Positions 44,586 to 54,507 of a DNA stretch of 64,000 nt are shown in pieces. Both the position numbers and the translations under genes were made by a program. The DNA lies in assembly GCA_964410285.1 (NCBI GenBank), contig CAYPFR010000003.1, positions 1 to 64,000 on the forward strand. Reading direction: 5' to 3'. How positions within the stretch are numbered: position 1 is the first letter of the stretch; each line of letters begins with the position of its first letter. Below the pieces are notes generated by a model that searched no databases, was not told where the DNA came from, and saw only the letters and a program-made list of their open reading frames with translations. The stretch is from Fretibacter sp964410285. Lineage in GTDB: Bacteria; Pseudomonadota; Alphaproteobacteria; Caulobacterales; Maricaulaceae.

Positions 44586-45040
44586 ACAAAAGCTTAGCCG
44601 AAACAGGCAGGGTTGCAAGCCCTATGGGGCTATCGGGCATGCGCACAGGACGGATGAGGCTGGGGTTAATCCCCGTTAACTTGATTGCGAAAGTTTCACG
44701 CATTGCCTTATTTCTGCCCCATTTCCACCGCCTTCCCGCCCCAGTGCGGCGCAATGTTAAAACGGTTTGGCAATGTCCGCGTAGGGCGAAACTCTGCCCC
44801 CCAGCCTACCTACCTTGGCTTTGCCGATCATCTTTCCTTAGCCTCATTCATCCTGAGGCAATCTCATGCCAGCCTCCCAACCGGCACATACGCTGGCGCT
44901 TCCCTATTAGCCGCCAGTTGACGGCCCCAAAGCGACCAGCCCCGCTTTGGGGCCGGTTACTGAGGAAGAGGAAAACTTCGTTTAATTTGCTTGCCCTCTT
45001 GTGATCGGGCACAGCCCCATAGATGGGCTGCGGGCGGCGG
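44586..45040. other. 455-bp gap without a protein gene; structured DNA
   Basis: Between DUF1223 and DUF2794 genes, both on the minus strand. Open frames here have no protein-like composition. The segment 44890-45030 contains several hairpins: CTGGCG/CGCCAG (about 44892-44918), the 13-bp perfect stem at 44922-44955, and CAGCCC/GGGCTG (45012-45030). I looked for tmRNA, RNase P RNA, SRP RNA, and TPP, FMN and cobalamin riboswitch motifs without success. An unrecognised small RNA or a long leader of the DUF2794 gene are the options. Confidence 0.5.
44922..44955. repeat. Perfect 13-bp inverted repeat
   Basis: CGGCCCCAAAGCG pairs with CGCTTTGGGGCCG across the 8-nt loop ACCAGCCC. No T-run follows on either strand, so it is not a standard terminator. 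It is the strongest element of a series of hairpins in the gap. Confidence 0.8.
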
Positions 45041-45709
45041 CTATGGGCGGTAGACGCTCGCATTGACGACCTTAAGCGTCTCAGGGTCGTGAATGAGGGC
45101 GGCGTAGGCATAGCCGGGCTCTACCGCTATATCGAGCGCTTCGCCGGCCTTGATAGTTTCGACGCCCATGACAACGTTAGAAATTTTCAGCGTCCGGCCA
45201 TGGTTTTCGCCAGCCTTAACAGGGACAGATTGCGTCCCAGGCTTAAAGGTGACCACAACGGCATCTGCGCGTGTGTCCAAGACAAGCTTACCCTCTTTCT
45301 CCATGAGTTTGACGGGCACGGGACTCTCTTTGAGAGCCATGGTCTCAACATCTCGTTTGGTATAACGCGGGCTGTGGGCCGAGCCATTGAGTACGATCTG
45401 CGGCGTGTAGACATTACCCGCGCCGAAGGCCTGCCCATAGGCGCGCTGGCGCTTGGTGAATTTCGGATTACCAAAGGTATCCTTCCACCCAAGATAATCC
45501 CAATAGGTTACGCCATAAGTCAGCACCAGTTTTTCGGGGTCTTCGCTTAGTTTTCCAACAAATTCATTCGCCGGCGGACATGATGAGCAGCCTTGTGAGG
45601 TAAACAGCTCAACAACTGTCGTCGGCGTGTCGCTTGCGAATGCAGCGGCGGGCGAGAGCATTAGGGCGGCGAATGCGGCGCTACGAAGAGACTTTAAGAT
45701 CGGTTTCAT
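45041..45709 (-). CDS. DUF1223 protein, secreted thioredoxin-like
   Basis: 222 residues from ATG 45709 (AAGGTG upstream). Signal peptide about 1-25 (ending AAAFASD), then the DUF1223 domain with VVELFTSQGCSSCPPANEF carrying a CxxC-type Cys pair, YWDYLGWKDTFGNPKFTKRQRAY and VYTPQIVLNG. Fold is thioredoxin-like and location periplasmic. Function is not established; a redox role is inferred from the CSSC motif. Confidence 0.9.
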   Translation of the reverse strand: MKPILKSLRSAAFAALMLSPAAAFASDTPTTVVELFTSQGCSSCPPANEFVGKLSEDPEKLVLTYGVTYWDYLGWKDTFGNPKFTKRQRAYGQAFGAGNVYTPQIVLNGSAHSPRYTKRDVETMALKESPVPVKLMEKEGKLVLDTRADAVVVTFKPGTQSVPVKAGENHGRTLKISNVVMGVETIKAGEALDIAVEPGYAYAALIHDPETLKVVNASVYRP

Positions 45710-45817
45710 ATGCACCTTAGACCATAGACAAATGAAAAATTCCAATCGCTTTTGCATCACAGATTAGTGAGACCTCAGGCGCCCAAAATATTCAGGCTGC
45801 CTGCCTTAACCTCTGCC

Positions 45818-46912
45818 CTACATTGAGGGCTGGACGGCTTCACGTTTCTTTTCCTCGGGGTCCACATCAGGCTGACCATCAGCAGATAAAAGCACCGCCA
45901 GCCAGCGCGTGGTCGGGAACTGGGCAAGAATAATCATGATTATCACCGTCAACGGCGCAGAGAGAAATGCGCCAACACCGCCCAAAAGCGCGCCCCAAAG
46001 CGTGAGCGATAGCACGACAACAAGAGCTGAGAGATTCATACTATCGCCCATCATCTTGGGCTGAATCGTATTGCCAATGATAAATTGTACGCCAAATAAG
46101 AGCCCCGCCAGCAAGCCAATCATGGCAGGACTTTCAAATTGCACGAGCGCGAAAATAACCGGCAATGCCACAGCCGCAAGGCCGCCAATGATTGGGATAT
46201 AATTCAAAATGAAAATCACCAATGCCCAAAATAGCGCATTATCAAGCCCCATAGACGCCATGATCGCGTAGCTTAGCAAGGTTTGTATAAGTGAAATGAT
46301 AGTTTGTACGCCCAGATATTTCTCAATCGATTGGCGAATACGCGCCCCGACCTTACTGGCCTGTGCCCGCCGCATTTTATCAGGGAAAAGATCATCCATC
46401 TTTTTGGGGAAACTCGACTGCGCGACAAAAAGAAAGACAACATATATCGCAATCAGCGCAAAATTGGACGCCACCGATTGCATGGTTGCCGCAAATCCTG
46501 CCATCGCCCCTTGTAATTTCTGATCAAGCTCGAACTTATTGGATAGCTCCATAAAAGTGAGGTCTTCCCCCAGAAATCGCGTAAAAATCGGGTTGTGGCT
46601 GATCCATGAGAATATTTCCGATAGCCGCGCCTGATATCGCGGCGCCTCTTGCGAAACTTCCTGCGCCGTATCAGCGATAATCACTAAAATCCCGATCAGC
46701 CCTGCCACCACGGTCAGTACGGCAATGCTGAGCGCTAACCAATAGGGCAGTTTTGGCGACAATCCATCCAGCCAGCGCGCGAATGCGTCAATAATCAACC
46801 AGATAAAGACGGCGAGAGCAAATGGCGCGACCAAATGCGCGGTTTGGTGTAGTCCCCATGTCAGGGCGACAAAGGCCAAAAATAGCAAACTTGCGCGAAT
46901 CGTTGTGTCCAT
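45818..46912 (-). CDS. AI-2E family transporter (PerM/TqsA-like)
   Basis: 364 residues from ATG 46912, chosen for the GGAGAG ribosome site. About eight hydrophobic segments: two near the N-terminus, a soluble helical middle (EAPRYQARLSEIFSWISHN), then the conserved FWALVIFILNYIPIIGGLAAV and LSLTLWGALLGGVGAFLSAPL. The family includes TqsA-type exporters and Na+/H+ antiporters, so the AI-2 link is only a family label. Divergent from the HerA-like gene. Confidence 0.92.
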   Translation of the reverse strand: MDTTIRASLLFLAFVALTWGLHQTAHLVAPFALAVFIWLIIDAFARWLDGLSPKLPYWLALSIAVLTVVAGLIGILVIIADTAQEVSQEAPRYQARLSEIFSWISHNPIFTRFLGEDLTFMELSNKFELDQKLQGAMAGFAATMQSVASNFALIAIYVVFLFVAQSSFPKKMDDLFPDKMRRAQASKVGARIRQSIEKYLGVQTIISLIQTLLSYAIMASMGLDNALFWALVIFILNYIPIIGGLAAVALPVIFALVQFESPAMIGLLAGLLFGVQFIIGNTIQPKMMGDSMNLSALVVVLSLTLWGALLGGVGAFLSAPLTVIIMIILAQFPTTRWLAVLLSADGQPDVDPEEKKREAVQPSM

Positions 46913-47097
46913 AAGTCTCTCCATCGCTTTTTTAAACGCATCTGGGTCAATGACCAAACGCTCTCTTGAATATCAACTGCGCTTTTGGAGAAATTCGGGT
47001 CCGCTGGCCTGCCCGCTTGCCAATATCTGCTAGCGCTCATAGTAAAGGCAAGAGAGTCGCCCGCACTAGGCAGTGCTGGAATAGATCGGAGATCTCC

Positions 47098-48639
47098 ATG
47101 GGGAATGTAATGGACAGTATATTCTTAGGCAAAGATACAGACGGCGCCCAACAGGCCTTATTGCTGAGCCGCGCTAACCGTCATGGCCTTATCGCCGGCG
47201 CAACGGGAACCGGAAAAACTGTCACCTTGCAAATCCTCGCAGAAGGGTTTTCCAAAGCCGGCGTTCCGGTGTTCGCCGCGGACGTGAAGGGCGATCTTTC
47301 CGGAATTTCCCAAGCCGGAAGCCAAGATCATAAATTACACGACCGGCTTGTGGCCCGCGCTAAGAGCATCGGGCTCGCCTCTTATGGATACGGCGCTATG
47401 CCTGTAACATTTTGGGACTTACACGGGGAAAAAGGACATCCTATACGAGCAACAATTTCGGAGATGGGACCTATGCTGCTCTCGCGGCTGATGGACTTAA
47501 CGGACGCGCAGGAAGGCGTCATGAATATTGCTTTTGATGTCGCTGAGCAGAATGAGTGGCCGCTGATTGACCTTAAAGACCTAAAGGCCGTCCTGATTTA
47601 TATCGCCGAATACGCCAAAGATCTTTCGATGGAATACGGCAATATCCCGTCTGTCTCCGTTAGCGCGATCATTCGCGACCTGCTTGTGCTTGACCGTGAA
47701 GGGGCTGATGAATTTTTCGGCGAACCTGCGCTTGTATTACCCGATTTCATGCAGGTTCAGGAAGGCAAAGGCGTCGTCAATATTCTGGCAGCGAATGAGT
47801 TGATCAACACGCCGCGCCTATACTCGACTTTTTTGCTCTGGTTGATGAGCGAACTTTTCGAGGCTCTGCCTGAGGTTGGAGACCCTGATAAGCCCGTTAT
47901 GGCGTTTTTCTTTGATGAAGCGCATCTCCTTTTTGATGACGCGCCCAAGGCCCTTGTTGAAAAAATCAAACAAGTGGCGCGTTTGATCCGCTCTAAGGGT
48001 GTCTCGCTTTGGTTTGTGACGCAAAATCCAGCCGATATTCCTGATGACGTCCTTGGCCAGATTGGTAATCGCATCCAGCACGCCCTGCGCGGATATACGC
48101 CAAAGGAACAAAAAGCCATTCGCGCCAGTGCTCAATCCTTTCGGCCAAATCCCAAATTTAAAACCGAAACCGTGATCTCCGAGCTTGGCGTGGGGGAAGC
48201 TCTTGTGTCCGTTCTGGACGCCAAGGGGCGTCCCAATATCGTTGGGCAAACCATGATACGCCCGCCAGCCTCGCGTATTGGGCCGGCCACGCAGGCCGAA
48301 CGCCTCGCCATTTTAGATACCAGCCCTATGGGGGCTAAATACGATGAGATGATAGATAAGAAATCTGCCTATGAAATTTTGACGCAGAAACGCGCCGCTG
48401 CCAAAGAAGCCGCAGAAAAAGCCAGCGAATCTGAGGTCAAACGCAGCAAAAACTCGTCAACCTCGCGTGAACCGAAAAACACGCGCAAACGCCGCAGCGG
48501 ACGAAAGCGTCAATCGGCACTAGAGGCGGGCATGAAGGCCGGCGCGCGCAGCATTGCCTCATCAATTGGACGGCAAATAGCGGGACGGCACGGGGCCGCA
48601 ATCGCGCGGGGCATATTAGGCGGTTTCATGCGCAGATAA
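47098..48639 (+). CDS. HerA-like ATPase (DUF853 / YjgR family)
   Basis: 513 residues from ATG 47098 (GGAG seven bases upstream). P-loop ATPase of the HerA/FtsK type: Walker A GATGTGKT (34-41), Walker B MAFFFDEAHLLF (about 262-273), sensor-like LWFVTQNPADIPDDVLGQIGNRIQHAL. The C-terminal 100 residues are Lys/Arg/Ser-rich then a glycine-rich helix (GRHGAAIARGILGGF). Family members probably translocate DNA or remodel complexes as hexamers; the exact role is unknown. Single gene. Confidence 0.93.
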   Translation: MGNVMDSIFLGKDTDGAQQALLLSRANRHGLIAGATGTGKTVTLQILAEGFSKAGVPVFAADVKGDLSGISQAGSQDHKLHDRLVARAKSIGLASYGYGAMPVTFWDLHGEKGHPIRATISEMGPMLLSRLMDLTDAQEGVMNIAFDVAEQNEWPLIDLKDLKAVLIYIAEYAKDLSMEYGNIPSVSVSAIIRDLLVLDREGADEFFGEPALVLPDFMQVQEGKGVVNILAANELINTPRLYSTFLLWLMSELFEALPEVGDPDKPVMAFFFDEAHLLFDDAPKALVEKIKQVARLIRSKGVSLWFVTQNPADIPDDVLGQIGNRIQHALRGYTPKEQKAIRASAQSFRPNPKFKTETVISELGVGEALVSVLDAKGRPNIVGQTMIRPPASRIGPATQAERLAILDTSPMGAKYDEMIDKKSAYEILTQKRAAAKEAAEKASESEVKRSKNSSTSREPKNTRKRRSGRKRQSALEAGMKAGARSIASSIGRQIAGRHGAAIARGILGGFMRR

Positions 48640-48825
48640 AGGCTGCGTTAAAACCGAGAGACAGCGTATAAAATCACGCAAGCCGCCAAAAATTCAGCGA
48701 TTATCATGGGGCTTTTCTCCTTAAAACAACGAATGACCCTGTTTTAGATACGCACAAATTAAGGCAAAGTTGCGCCTTGTTTAGGGTAATATTTGGCCTT
48801 ATGGGTGAAAGAAAACGGGAAATTT

Positions 48826-50577
48826 ATGACGCATTCTTTGACCAGGCGCCGGCTTCTCTCTGTGGCCAGCTTTGCCGGTATTGGCTCAGCTGTTGGGGCC
48901 TGTTCGCAGCAAGGTCCCAGCGAGCCCTTTTCCGCCGCGCGGCCTGCGGCCATTGGACAGTTTGCGCACGGCATCGCCAGCGGTGATCCATTGCAAGACC
49001 GCGTAATCCTTTGGACGCGGGTAACGCCGCAAAACCAAAATGGCGGCCCCGTCGCATTAAACTGGGAGATGTCAACAACCCCCGATTTTAGCGCCGATCT
49101 AGCCGCCAGCGGCACGATCACGACGAGCGCCGCGCGTGATTGGACCGCCAAAGTGGACGCCGGCGGATTGAAGCCCGGCACGCTATATTACTACCGATTT
49201 GTCTATGGCGAGGCGGTCTCCCCCATAGGCCAGACAAAAACTCTGGCGAGCGGTGCCCTTGCCCAAGTTCGCTTTGCCGTTGTTTCCTGCGCCAACTGGC
49301 AGCATGGCTATTTCAATGCCTATGATCACATAGCGCGCCAAGACGGTTTTGACGCAGTTCTGCATCTTGGGGACTATTTTTACGAATATGGCGCACCAAA
49401 GGACCTTGATAATTCAAGCGGGAATATGGGACGCTTACATGAGCCGCGCCACGAGATTATATCTTTGTCGGATTACCGTATACGCCACGCTCAATACCGA
49501 ACGGACACCAGCCTACAGGCTATGAGTGCAAAATTTCCGCTGGTTACCATTTGGGATGACCATGAAAGCAGCAATGATAGCTGGCAGGGCGGGGCAGAAA
49601 ATCATACCCCCGAAACCGAAGGCAGTTGGGAGACACGCAAGCAAGCCGCCATGCGCGCCTATTATGAATGGATGCCTGTGCGCAATCCAGCCCCCCAAAA
49701 GGCAAAAGAGACACTACTCCGGGCTCTTGATTTTGGCGACCTTTTAACGCTTGTAACGGTCGAGACGCGTCTCACTGCGCGCGCCGAACCACTTATAATC
49801 GAAAATCACATCGATGATATTCTTGAAGATGGCGGCGTTGAGACGTTCAAGTCCGAGGTTTTGGGCGATCCAACCCGCGAGATGTATGGGCAGATGCAAG
49901 AGGACTTTATTATCGGAAAGCTAAGCGAGTCAAAAGAACGCGGGCAAGCCTGGCGGGTGATAGCCAATCAGGTTATCATGGGGCGGTTGCTTACACCGGA
50001 CCTGGAGCCTTATATCGACGAGTCCACCCTTGCCGCCGTTGAACTGCAATGGCCGGGGGTTCGCGATATGGTCAGTCTCTCTAAATATAATTTCCCCGTT
50101 TATCCCGACAGTTGGGACGGATACCCCGCCGCGCGCGAGAGGTTTTACAGCCGTCTTAAACAAGAGGATGTGCGCGATATATTCGTGCTCACGGGGGATG
50201 CGCATGAATATTGGGTCAATACCCTCACAACGAAAGATAAGGATCAAATTGGCGTAGAATTTGTCACGACATCTGTTAGCTCCGAGACCCTCACCGCCTA
50301 TATGGGTGACAGTGCGCAGGACTATGCATTGCTTCTCACCCAAGCTAATGAAGATGCGCGCTATTATAATGCAATGCACAATGGATATACCGATATTACC
50401 TTCATGAAAGACAACGCCCGCGTGCGCATGATTAGCGTTAGTAACGTGACAACACAGGACTATAACGCCGCCGAAGTTGCGGCTTTCACCGTGCGCCCAG
50501 ACAAAGGTCGTTTATCGGTCTCCGCGCCGAAGGGGCTTAATCTTAAGCAGCGCGCCCTATTTAACGGACTCGGCTAA
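48826..50577 (+). CDS. phoD: PhoD-family alkaline phosphatase, Tat-exported
   Basis: 583 residues from ATG 48826. Twin-arginine signal LTRRRLLSVASFAGIG, with a cysteine after (VGACS) that could be lipidated. An N-terminal beta-sandwich (about 40-140) is followed by the metallophosphatase domain with VVSCANWQHG, LHLGDYFYEYG, WDDHESSNDSW and LTGDAHEYW. Uses Fe3+/Ca2+ to release phosphate from mono- and diesters outside the inner membrane. No Pho box was identified. Confidence 0.93.
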   Translation: MTHSLTRRRLLSVASFAGIGSAVGACSQQGPSEPFSAARPAAIGQFAHGIASGDPLQDRVILWTRVTPQNQNGGPVALNWEMSTTPDFSADLAASGTITTSAARDWTAKVDAGGLKPGTLYYYRFVYGEAVSPIGQTKTLASGALAQVRFAVVSCANWQHGYFNAYDHIARQDGFDAVLHLGDYFYEYGAPKDLDNSSGNMGRLHEPRHEIISLSDYRIRHAQYRTDTSLQAMSAKFPLVTIWDDHESSNDSWQGGAENHTPETEGSWETRKQAAMRAYYEWMPVRNPAPQKAKETLLRALDFGDLLTLVTVETRLTARAEPLIIENHIDDILEDGGVETFKSEVLGDPTREMYGQMQEDFIIGKLSESKERGQAWRVIANQVIMGRLLTPDLEPYIDESTLAAVELQWPGVRDMVSLSKYNFPVYPDSWDGYPAARERFYSRLKQEDVRDIFVLTGDAHEYWVNTLTTKDKDQIGVEFVTTSVSSETLTAYMGDSAQDYALLLTQANEDARYYNAMHNGYTDITFMKDNARVRMISVSNVTTQDYNAAEVAAFTVRPDKGRLSVSAPKGLNLKQRALFNGLG

Positions 50578-50606
50578 GCTACTGAATTTACAGATTGTTT
50601 AAACCT

Positions 50607-51608
50607 CTAATTATGCAGCTTGGGAAGTCCCTGCGCGCCGGCCTCATCAGGGTGACGCTGCACATAATCCTGTTTAAGGTCTGTACTCATTTTCCGGCTA
50701 CCGTCATGGGAGTAGCCGGGCGGGCCAAAGACATAGCCCGCGCGCTGGCGCAAGGTCAGGCCTGGGCGAGCGGCATCTTTTAATATGGCGATCAATTCGG
50801 CAAAGGCAATCTTGACAGGATTATAAGTGTTTATTGGCGTTACCACGCCATAAACTGGGGGATCTTCGGGCAATTCCTCGACAAAGGTTCCAAACATTTT
50901 GTCCCAGATAATTAAAATTCCCGCAAAGTTGGAATCCAAATATCTCGGGTTAATCGCATGGTGGACGCGGTGGTGGCTTGGGGTGTTGAATATGGCCTCA
51001 TACCAGCGCGGCATACGGTCAATTGTCTCTGTATGTATCCAGAACTGATAAACCAGATTGACGCCCCCAACAAAGGCGACAAGCAGGGGATGAAACCCAA
51101 GGAACACCAGCGGGGAGGAGAGCAGCACAAAACCGGTAAAATGATTATTCCACGGCTGCCGCAACGCCGTTGAGAGATTATAATGCTCGGAGCTGTGATG
51201 GACGACGTGGGCTGACCAGAACCAGCGGATACGGTGGGCGGCATAATGCTTGTAAAAATATACAAAATCCTGCGCGAGTAAGCAGGCCAGAAATGCGCCA
51301 ATACCAACCCCCCAATCAAAGAGGCGGAATTGCCAAATCCACATCATGATCGCAAGGCTAATGAAACCCATCAAAATATCGCTTATAAGGTTTCCAAGCC
51401 CCATCGTCATCGACGCCGCCGCATCCTTACCTTCATATCGCCCGCGCAGCGTTTTCGTCTTACCAGAAGCATACACTTCCGGCACAGCGCTTGCATGCAA
51501 TTTGGCTTTGCGAAGGCGCAAATAGAGTACCTCTAGGGCCACGGCCGCAAAGAAAAGAGGCGCTGCATATTGCAAAATTGGCGGGAAAGAGGGCTCGATC
51601 ATATCCAT
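50607..51608 (-). CDS. Sterol desaturase / fatty acid hydroxylase family protein
   Basis: 333 residues. Membrane di-iron protein with histidine boxes DFVYFYKHYAAHR, SAHVVHHSSEHYN and HHRVHHAIN, plus WDKMFGTFVEE typical of the TMEM195/alkylglycerol-monooxygenase-like branch. About five hydrophobic helices. C-terminal 70 residues are soluble. Likely hydroxylates a lipid; substrate unknown. It is a distant relative of the 30605 gene. Divergent from glmS, convergent with phoD. Confidence 0.91.
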   Translation of the reverse strand: MDMIEPSFPPILQYAAPLFFAAVALEVLYLRLRKAKLHASAVPEVYASGKTKTLRGRYEGKDAAASMTMGLGNLISDILMGFISLAIMMWIWQFRLFDWGVGIGAFLACLLAQDFVYFYKHYAAHRIRWFWSAHVVHHSSEHYNLSTALRQPWNNHFTGFVLLSSPLVFLGFHPLLVAFVGGVNLVYQFWIHTETIDRMPRWYEAIFNTPSHHRVHHAINPRYLDSNFAGILIIWDKMFGTFVEELPEDPPVYGVVTPINTYNPVKIAFAELIAILKDAARPGLTLRQRAGYVFGPPGYSHDGSRKMSTDLKQDYVQRHPDEAGAQGLPKLHN

Positions 51609-51762
51609 GCCATCATTCTGCGCGAATAGCTTAAGCTGTCAATCATGCAATGAGCAGGTTGAGATTTAAAAGCTGTTCAGCTAACGCAGGCTACAGCAGT
51701 ATCCGGTTCAGCAAAATTTCACCTTTTTCTGACAGGGTAAAAGAAAACGATAAGGGCTCAAT

Positions 51763-53577
51763 ATGTGCGGAATCATCGGCATCGTCGGACAAACCTCGGT
51801 TACCGAGCGTTTAATAGACGGATTAAAGCGGCTGGAATATCGCGGCTACGATAGTTCCGGCATTGCCGTGCTGGACAAAGGCAATTTAAAACGCTCGCGC
51901 GCCGAGGGTAAAATCAAGTCTTTGGAAACAAAACTGGGCGGCGCGCCTCTGGACGGCCCGATCGGTATTGCACACACGCGATGGGCGACCCACGGCATAC
52001 CCAATGAAAACAATGCCCATCCGCATTTTTCTGGCCGAGTCGGGGTTGTGCACAATGGAATTATCGAAAACTTCACTGAAATTCGCGAAGAATTGTCGTC
52101 TCGCACCTTCACAACCGAAACCGACACAGAAGTGGTGGCCCATTTGGTTGACGCCGCCCTTTCAGAGGGCCTGTCGCCAATTGACGCCTTTAGCAAGAGC
52201 TTGAAAAAATTGCGCGGGGCCTACGCCTTTGGTCTCATCATAGACGGCGTGGAAGATCAAATTTTCTGCGCCCGAGCAGGCTCGCCGCTCGCGATTGGGA
52301 TTGGCGACGGCGAAATGTATCTCGGCTCTGACGCTATGGCACTTGCCCAGCTCAGCCAGCGGCTTATCTATTTGGAGGAAGGCGATTGGGCGATCCTGTC
52401 CCCTGATAGCTACAAGATTTTTGACAAAGACGACAATGCGGTACAGCGAGAGATCACCTTGCTGCAAGGCGGGCCAGCGACCGCGGAAAAAGGCAATTAT
52501 CGCCATTTCATGCTCAAAGAAATTCACGAGCAGCCAGAAACGATTGGCCGCACGATGAGCAATTACATTGACGAGCTACGCCTTGCCGTCAACGCGCCAG
52601 AGGGCATTGATTTTACCGACATAGACCGCGTGATTATCATCGCCTGCGGCACAGCGGCATATGCTGGCATGGTCGCGAAATATTGGTTTGAGCAAATTGC
52701 GGAAATCGCGGTTGATGTCGATATTGCCTCCGAGTTCCGTTACAGAAAACCTGTGGTAGACAATCGCTCGCTCTTTATCGCTGTGTCGCAATCGGGCGAG
52801 ACGGCGGACACATTGGCGGCCCTTCGTTACTGCAAGGAAAAAGGCCTGCGGACGGCGGCGCTGGTTAATGTTATGACCTCGACTATGGCGCGCGAGGCCG
52901 ATGTGGCCCTGCCAATAAATGCCGGCCCCGAGATCGGCGTGGCCTCAACGAAAGCCTTTACCTCGCAGCTCACCGCCCTTGCAGCGCTCACGCTGGCGGC
53001 AGGGTCACAGCGCGGCACGCTCTCGCGAGACGGCGAAATCCGCCTGACCCGTGCCTTGATTAAAACACCAGCAAAAATTATCACCGCCCTTACCCTAGAA
53101 CCCAAAATCGAAGCCATTGCCTTTGACCTTTCAAAGAAGACAAGTGCCTTTTATCTGGGCCGCGGCAGTCAAGTCCCAATTGCCTTTGAGGGGGCGCTAA
53201 AACTCAAGGAAATCAGCTATATACACGCAGAAGGTTATGCAGCAGGAGAGCTAAAGCATGGCCCCATCGCGCTGATTGAGGACGGCACGCCCGTGATCGT
53301 TCTGGCGCCCTATGACACCCTGTTTGAGAAAACAATTTCTAACCTTCAAGAGGTGGCCTCGCGCGGGGCGTTTATCATTTTGATTACGGATGAGGCAGGT
53401 GCTGGCAGCGCGCAAGATATGGCTGATGAAATGATCATCATGCCAAGCTCCGATAGCTTTGTAGCGCCGATCATAGCCTCTATTGCGATACAGTTGCTTG
53501 CTTACCATACTGCCGTCCATTTAGGGACAGATGTCGATCAGCCGCGAAACCTCGCCAAGTCGGTAACTGTGGAGTAA
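51763..53577 (+). CDS. glmS: Glutamine--fructose-6-phosphate aminotransferase (isomerising)
   Basis: 604 residues. Makes glucosamine-6-phosphate, the entry step to peptidoglycan and LPS amino sugars. The Ntn glutaminase domain has Cys2 as nucleophile (MCGIIGI) and HTRWATHG. Two SIS domains follow (FIAVSQSGETADTLAAL; GRGSQVPIAFEGALKLKEISYIHAEGYAAGELKHGPIAL) and the DQPRNLAKSVTVE end is complete. galU follows 45 bp later on the same strand. Confidence 0.98.
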   Translation: MCGIIGIVGQTSVTERLIDGLKRLEYRGYDSSGIAVLDKGNLKRSRAEGKIKSLETKLGGAPLDGPIGIAHTRWATHGIPNENNAHPHFSGRVGVVHNGIIENFTEIREELSSRTFTTETDTEVVAHLVDAALSEGLSPIDAFSKSLKKLRGAYAFGLIIDGVEDQIFCARAGSPLAIGIGDGEMYLGSDAMALAQLSQRLIYLEEGDWAILSPDSYKIFDKDDNAVQREITLLQGGPATAEKGNYRHFMLKEIHEQPETIGRTMSNYIDELRLAVNAPEGIDFTDIDRVIIIACGTAAYAGMVAKYWFEQIAEIAVDVDIASEFRYRKPVVDNRSLFIAVSQSGETADTLAALRYCKEKGLRTAALVNVMTSTMAREADVALPINAGPEIGVASTKAFTSQLTALAALTLAAGSQRGTLSRDGEIRLTRALIKTPAKIITALTLEPKIEAIAFDLSKKTSAFYLGRGSQVPIAFEGALKLKEISYIHAEGYAAGELKHGPIALIEDGTPVIVLAPYDTLFEKTISNLQEVASRGAFIILITDEAGAGSAQDMADEMIIMPSSDSFVAPIIASIAIQLLAYHTAVHLGTDVDQPRNLAKSVTVE

Positions 53578-53622
53578 TCTATTTCTGTTACAGTTTCCCC
53601 CTCACAAAGGCTGGGAAGTGTT

Positions 53623-54507
53623 ATGAAAAAAATCAGAAAAGCGGTTTTACCCGTGGCGGGGTTTGGGACACGGGTCCTTCCCGCAACAAAAACCATCCCC
53701 AAAGAAATGCTGCCGATTGTTGATCGGCCTGCCTTGCAATATGTCGTCGACGAAGCTCGCGAAGCCGGCATTGAACATTTTGTATTTGTCACTGGCCGCA
53801 ATAAAGGCGCCATTGAAGACTATTTTGACCGGGCCTATGAGCTTGAATATAGCCTTCGGGAGAAGGGCAAGACGCAAATATATGATATGCTTGACCGCGA
53901 TACGCCTGAGGCCGGCACGATGTCATTTGTCCGCCAACAAAGCGCCAAGGGGCTTGGTCATGCGATTTGGTGCGCGCGCGATGTGATCGGTGATGATCCC
54001 TTTGCCATTCTATTGCCCGATGTACTTGTGAAATCCAATACGTCCTGCCTTGCGCAAATGATCGGCGCCTATGAAAAGGTCGGCGGAAATATTATTGCTG
54101 TTGACGCCGTTCCCGAAGAGCGTGTGAGCAGCTATGGCGTGATCGCCCCGAAAAACCGCACCGACGGCGCGCGCTTGATTGAAATGTCTGGCATGGTCGA
54201 AAAACCTCCGGTTTCCGAGGCCCCGAGCAATTTGAAAATCACGGGCCGCTACATTCTGCAACCTGAAATCATGACCATCCTCAAAAATCAGGCGGCAGGC
54301 GCGGGCGGCGAAATTCAACTCACAGACGCCATGGCAACTCTTATGGAGTCCCAAACTTTCCACGCGTATGAATATGAAGGACAAGATTACGACTGCGGCT
54401 CCAAATATGGGTATTTTGAAGCCATTGTTGCCTTCGCCCTTGATCATGAGGAAATTGGAGAGGAGGCAAAGGCTCTTCTGAAACGGCGCAGTGGCCAGTT
54501 CGCTTAA
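53623..54507 (+). CDS. galU: UTP--glucose-1-phosphate uridylyltransferase
   Basis: 294 residues. Forms UDP-glucose for exopolysaccharide and LPS sugars. Nucleotide-binding start KAVLPVAGFGTRVLPATKTIPKEMLP, then FVTGRNKGAIEDYFD, RQQSAKGLGHAIWCA and VEKPP, EIQLTDAM, YDCGSKYGY. Length normal. Its last 17 bp overlap the next gene, which starts at GTG, so the epimerase is co-translated. Confidence 0.97.
   Translation: MKKIRKAVLPVAGFGTRVLPATKTIPKEMLPIVDRPALQYVVDEAREAGIEHFVFVTGRNKGAIEDYFDRAYELEYSLREKGKTQIYDMLDRDTPEAGTMSFVRQQSAKGLGHAIWCARDVIGDDPFAILLPDVLVKSNTSCLAQMIGAYEKVGGNIIAVDAVPEERVSSYGVIAPKNRTDGARLIEMSGMVEKPPVSEAPSNLKITGRYILQPEIMTILKNQAAGAGGEIQLTDAMATLMESQTFHAYEYEGQDYDCGSKYGYFEAIVAFALDHEEIGEEAKALLKRRSGQFA

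Noticed and set aside
44576..45004. 142-codon plus-strand open frame in the gap
   Set aside because: Low-complexity Arg/Pro/Ser composition, overlaps the start of DUF2794, and no ribosome site or family resemblance.
51609..51762. Possible glmS ribozyme or riboswitch before glmS
   Set aside because: No recognisable glmS ribozyme core; such ribozymes are typical of Gram-positive bacteria.
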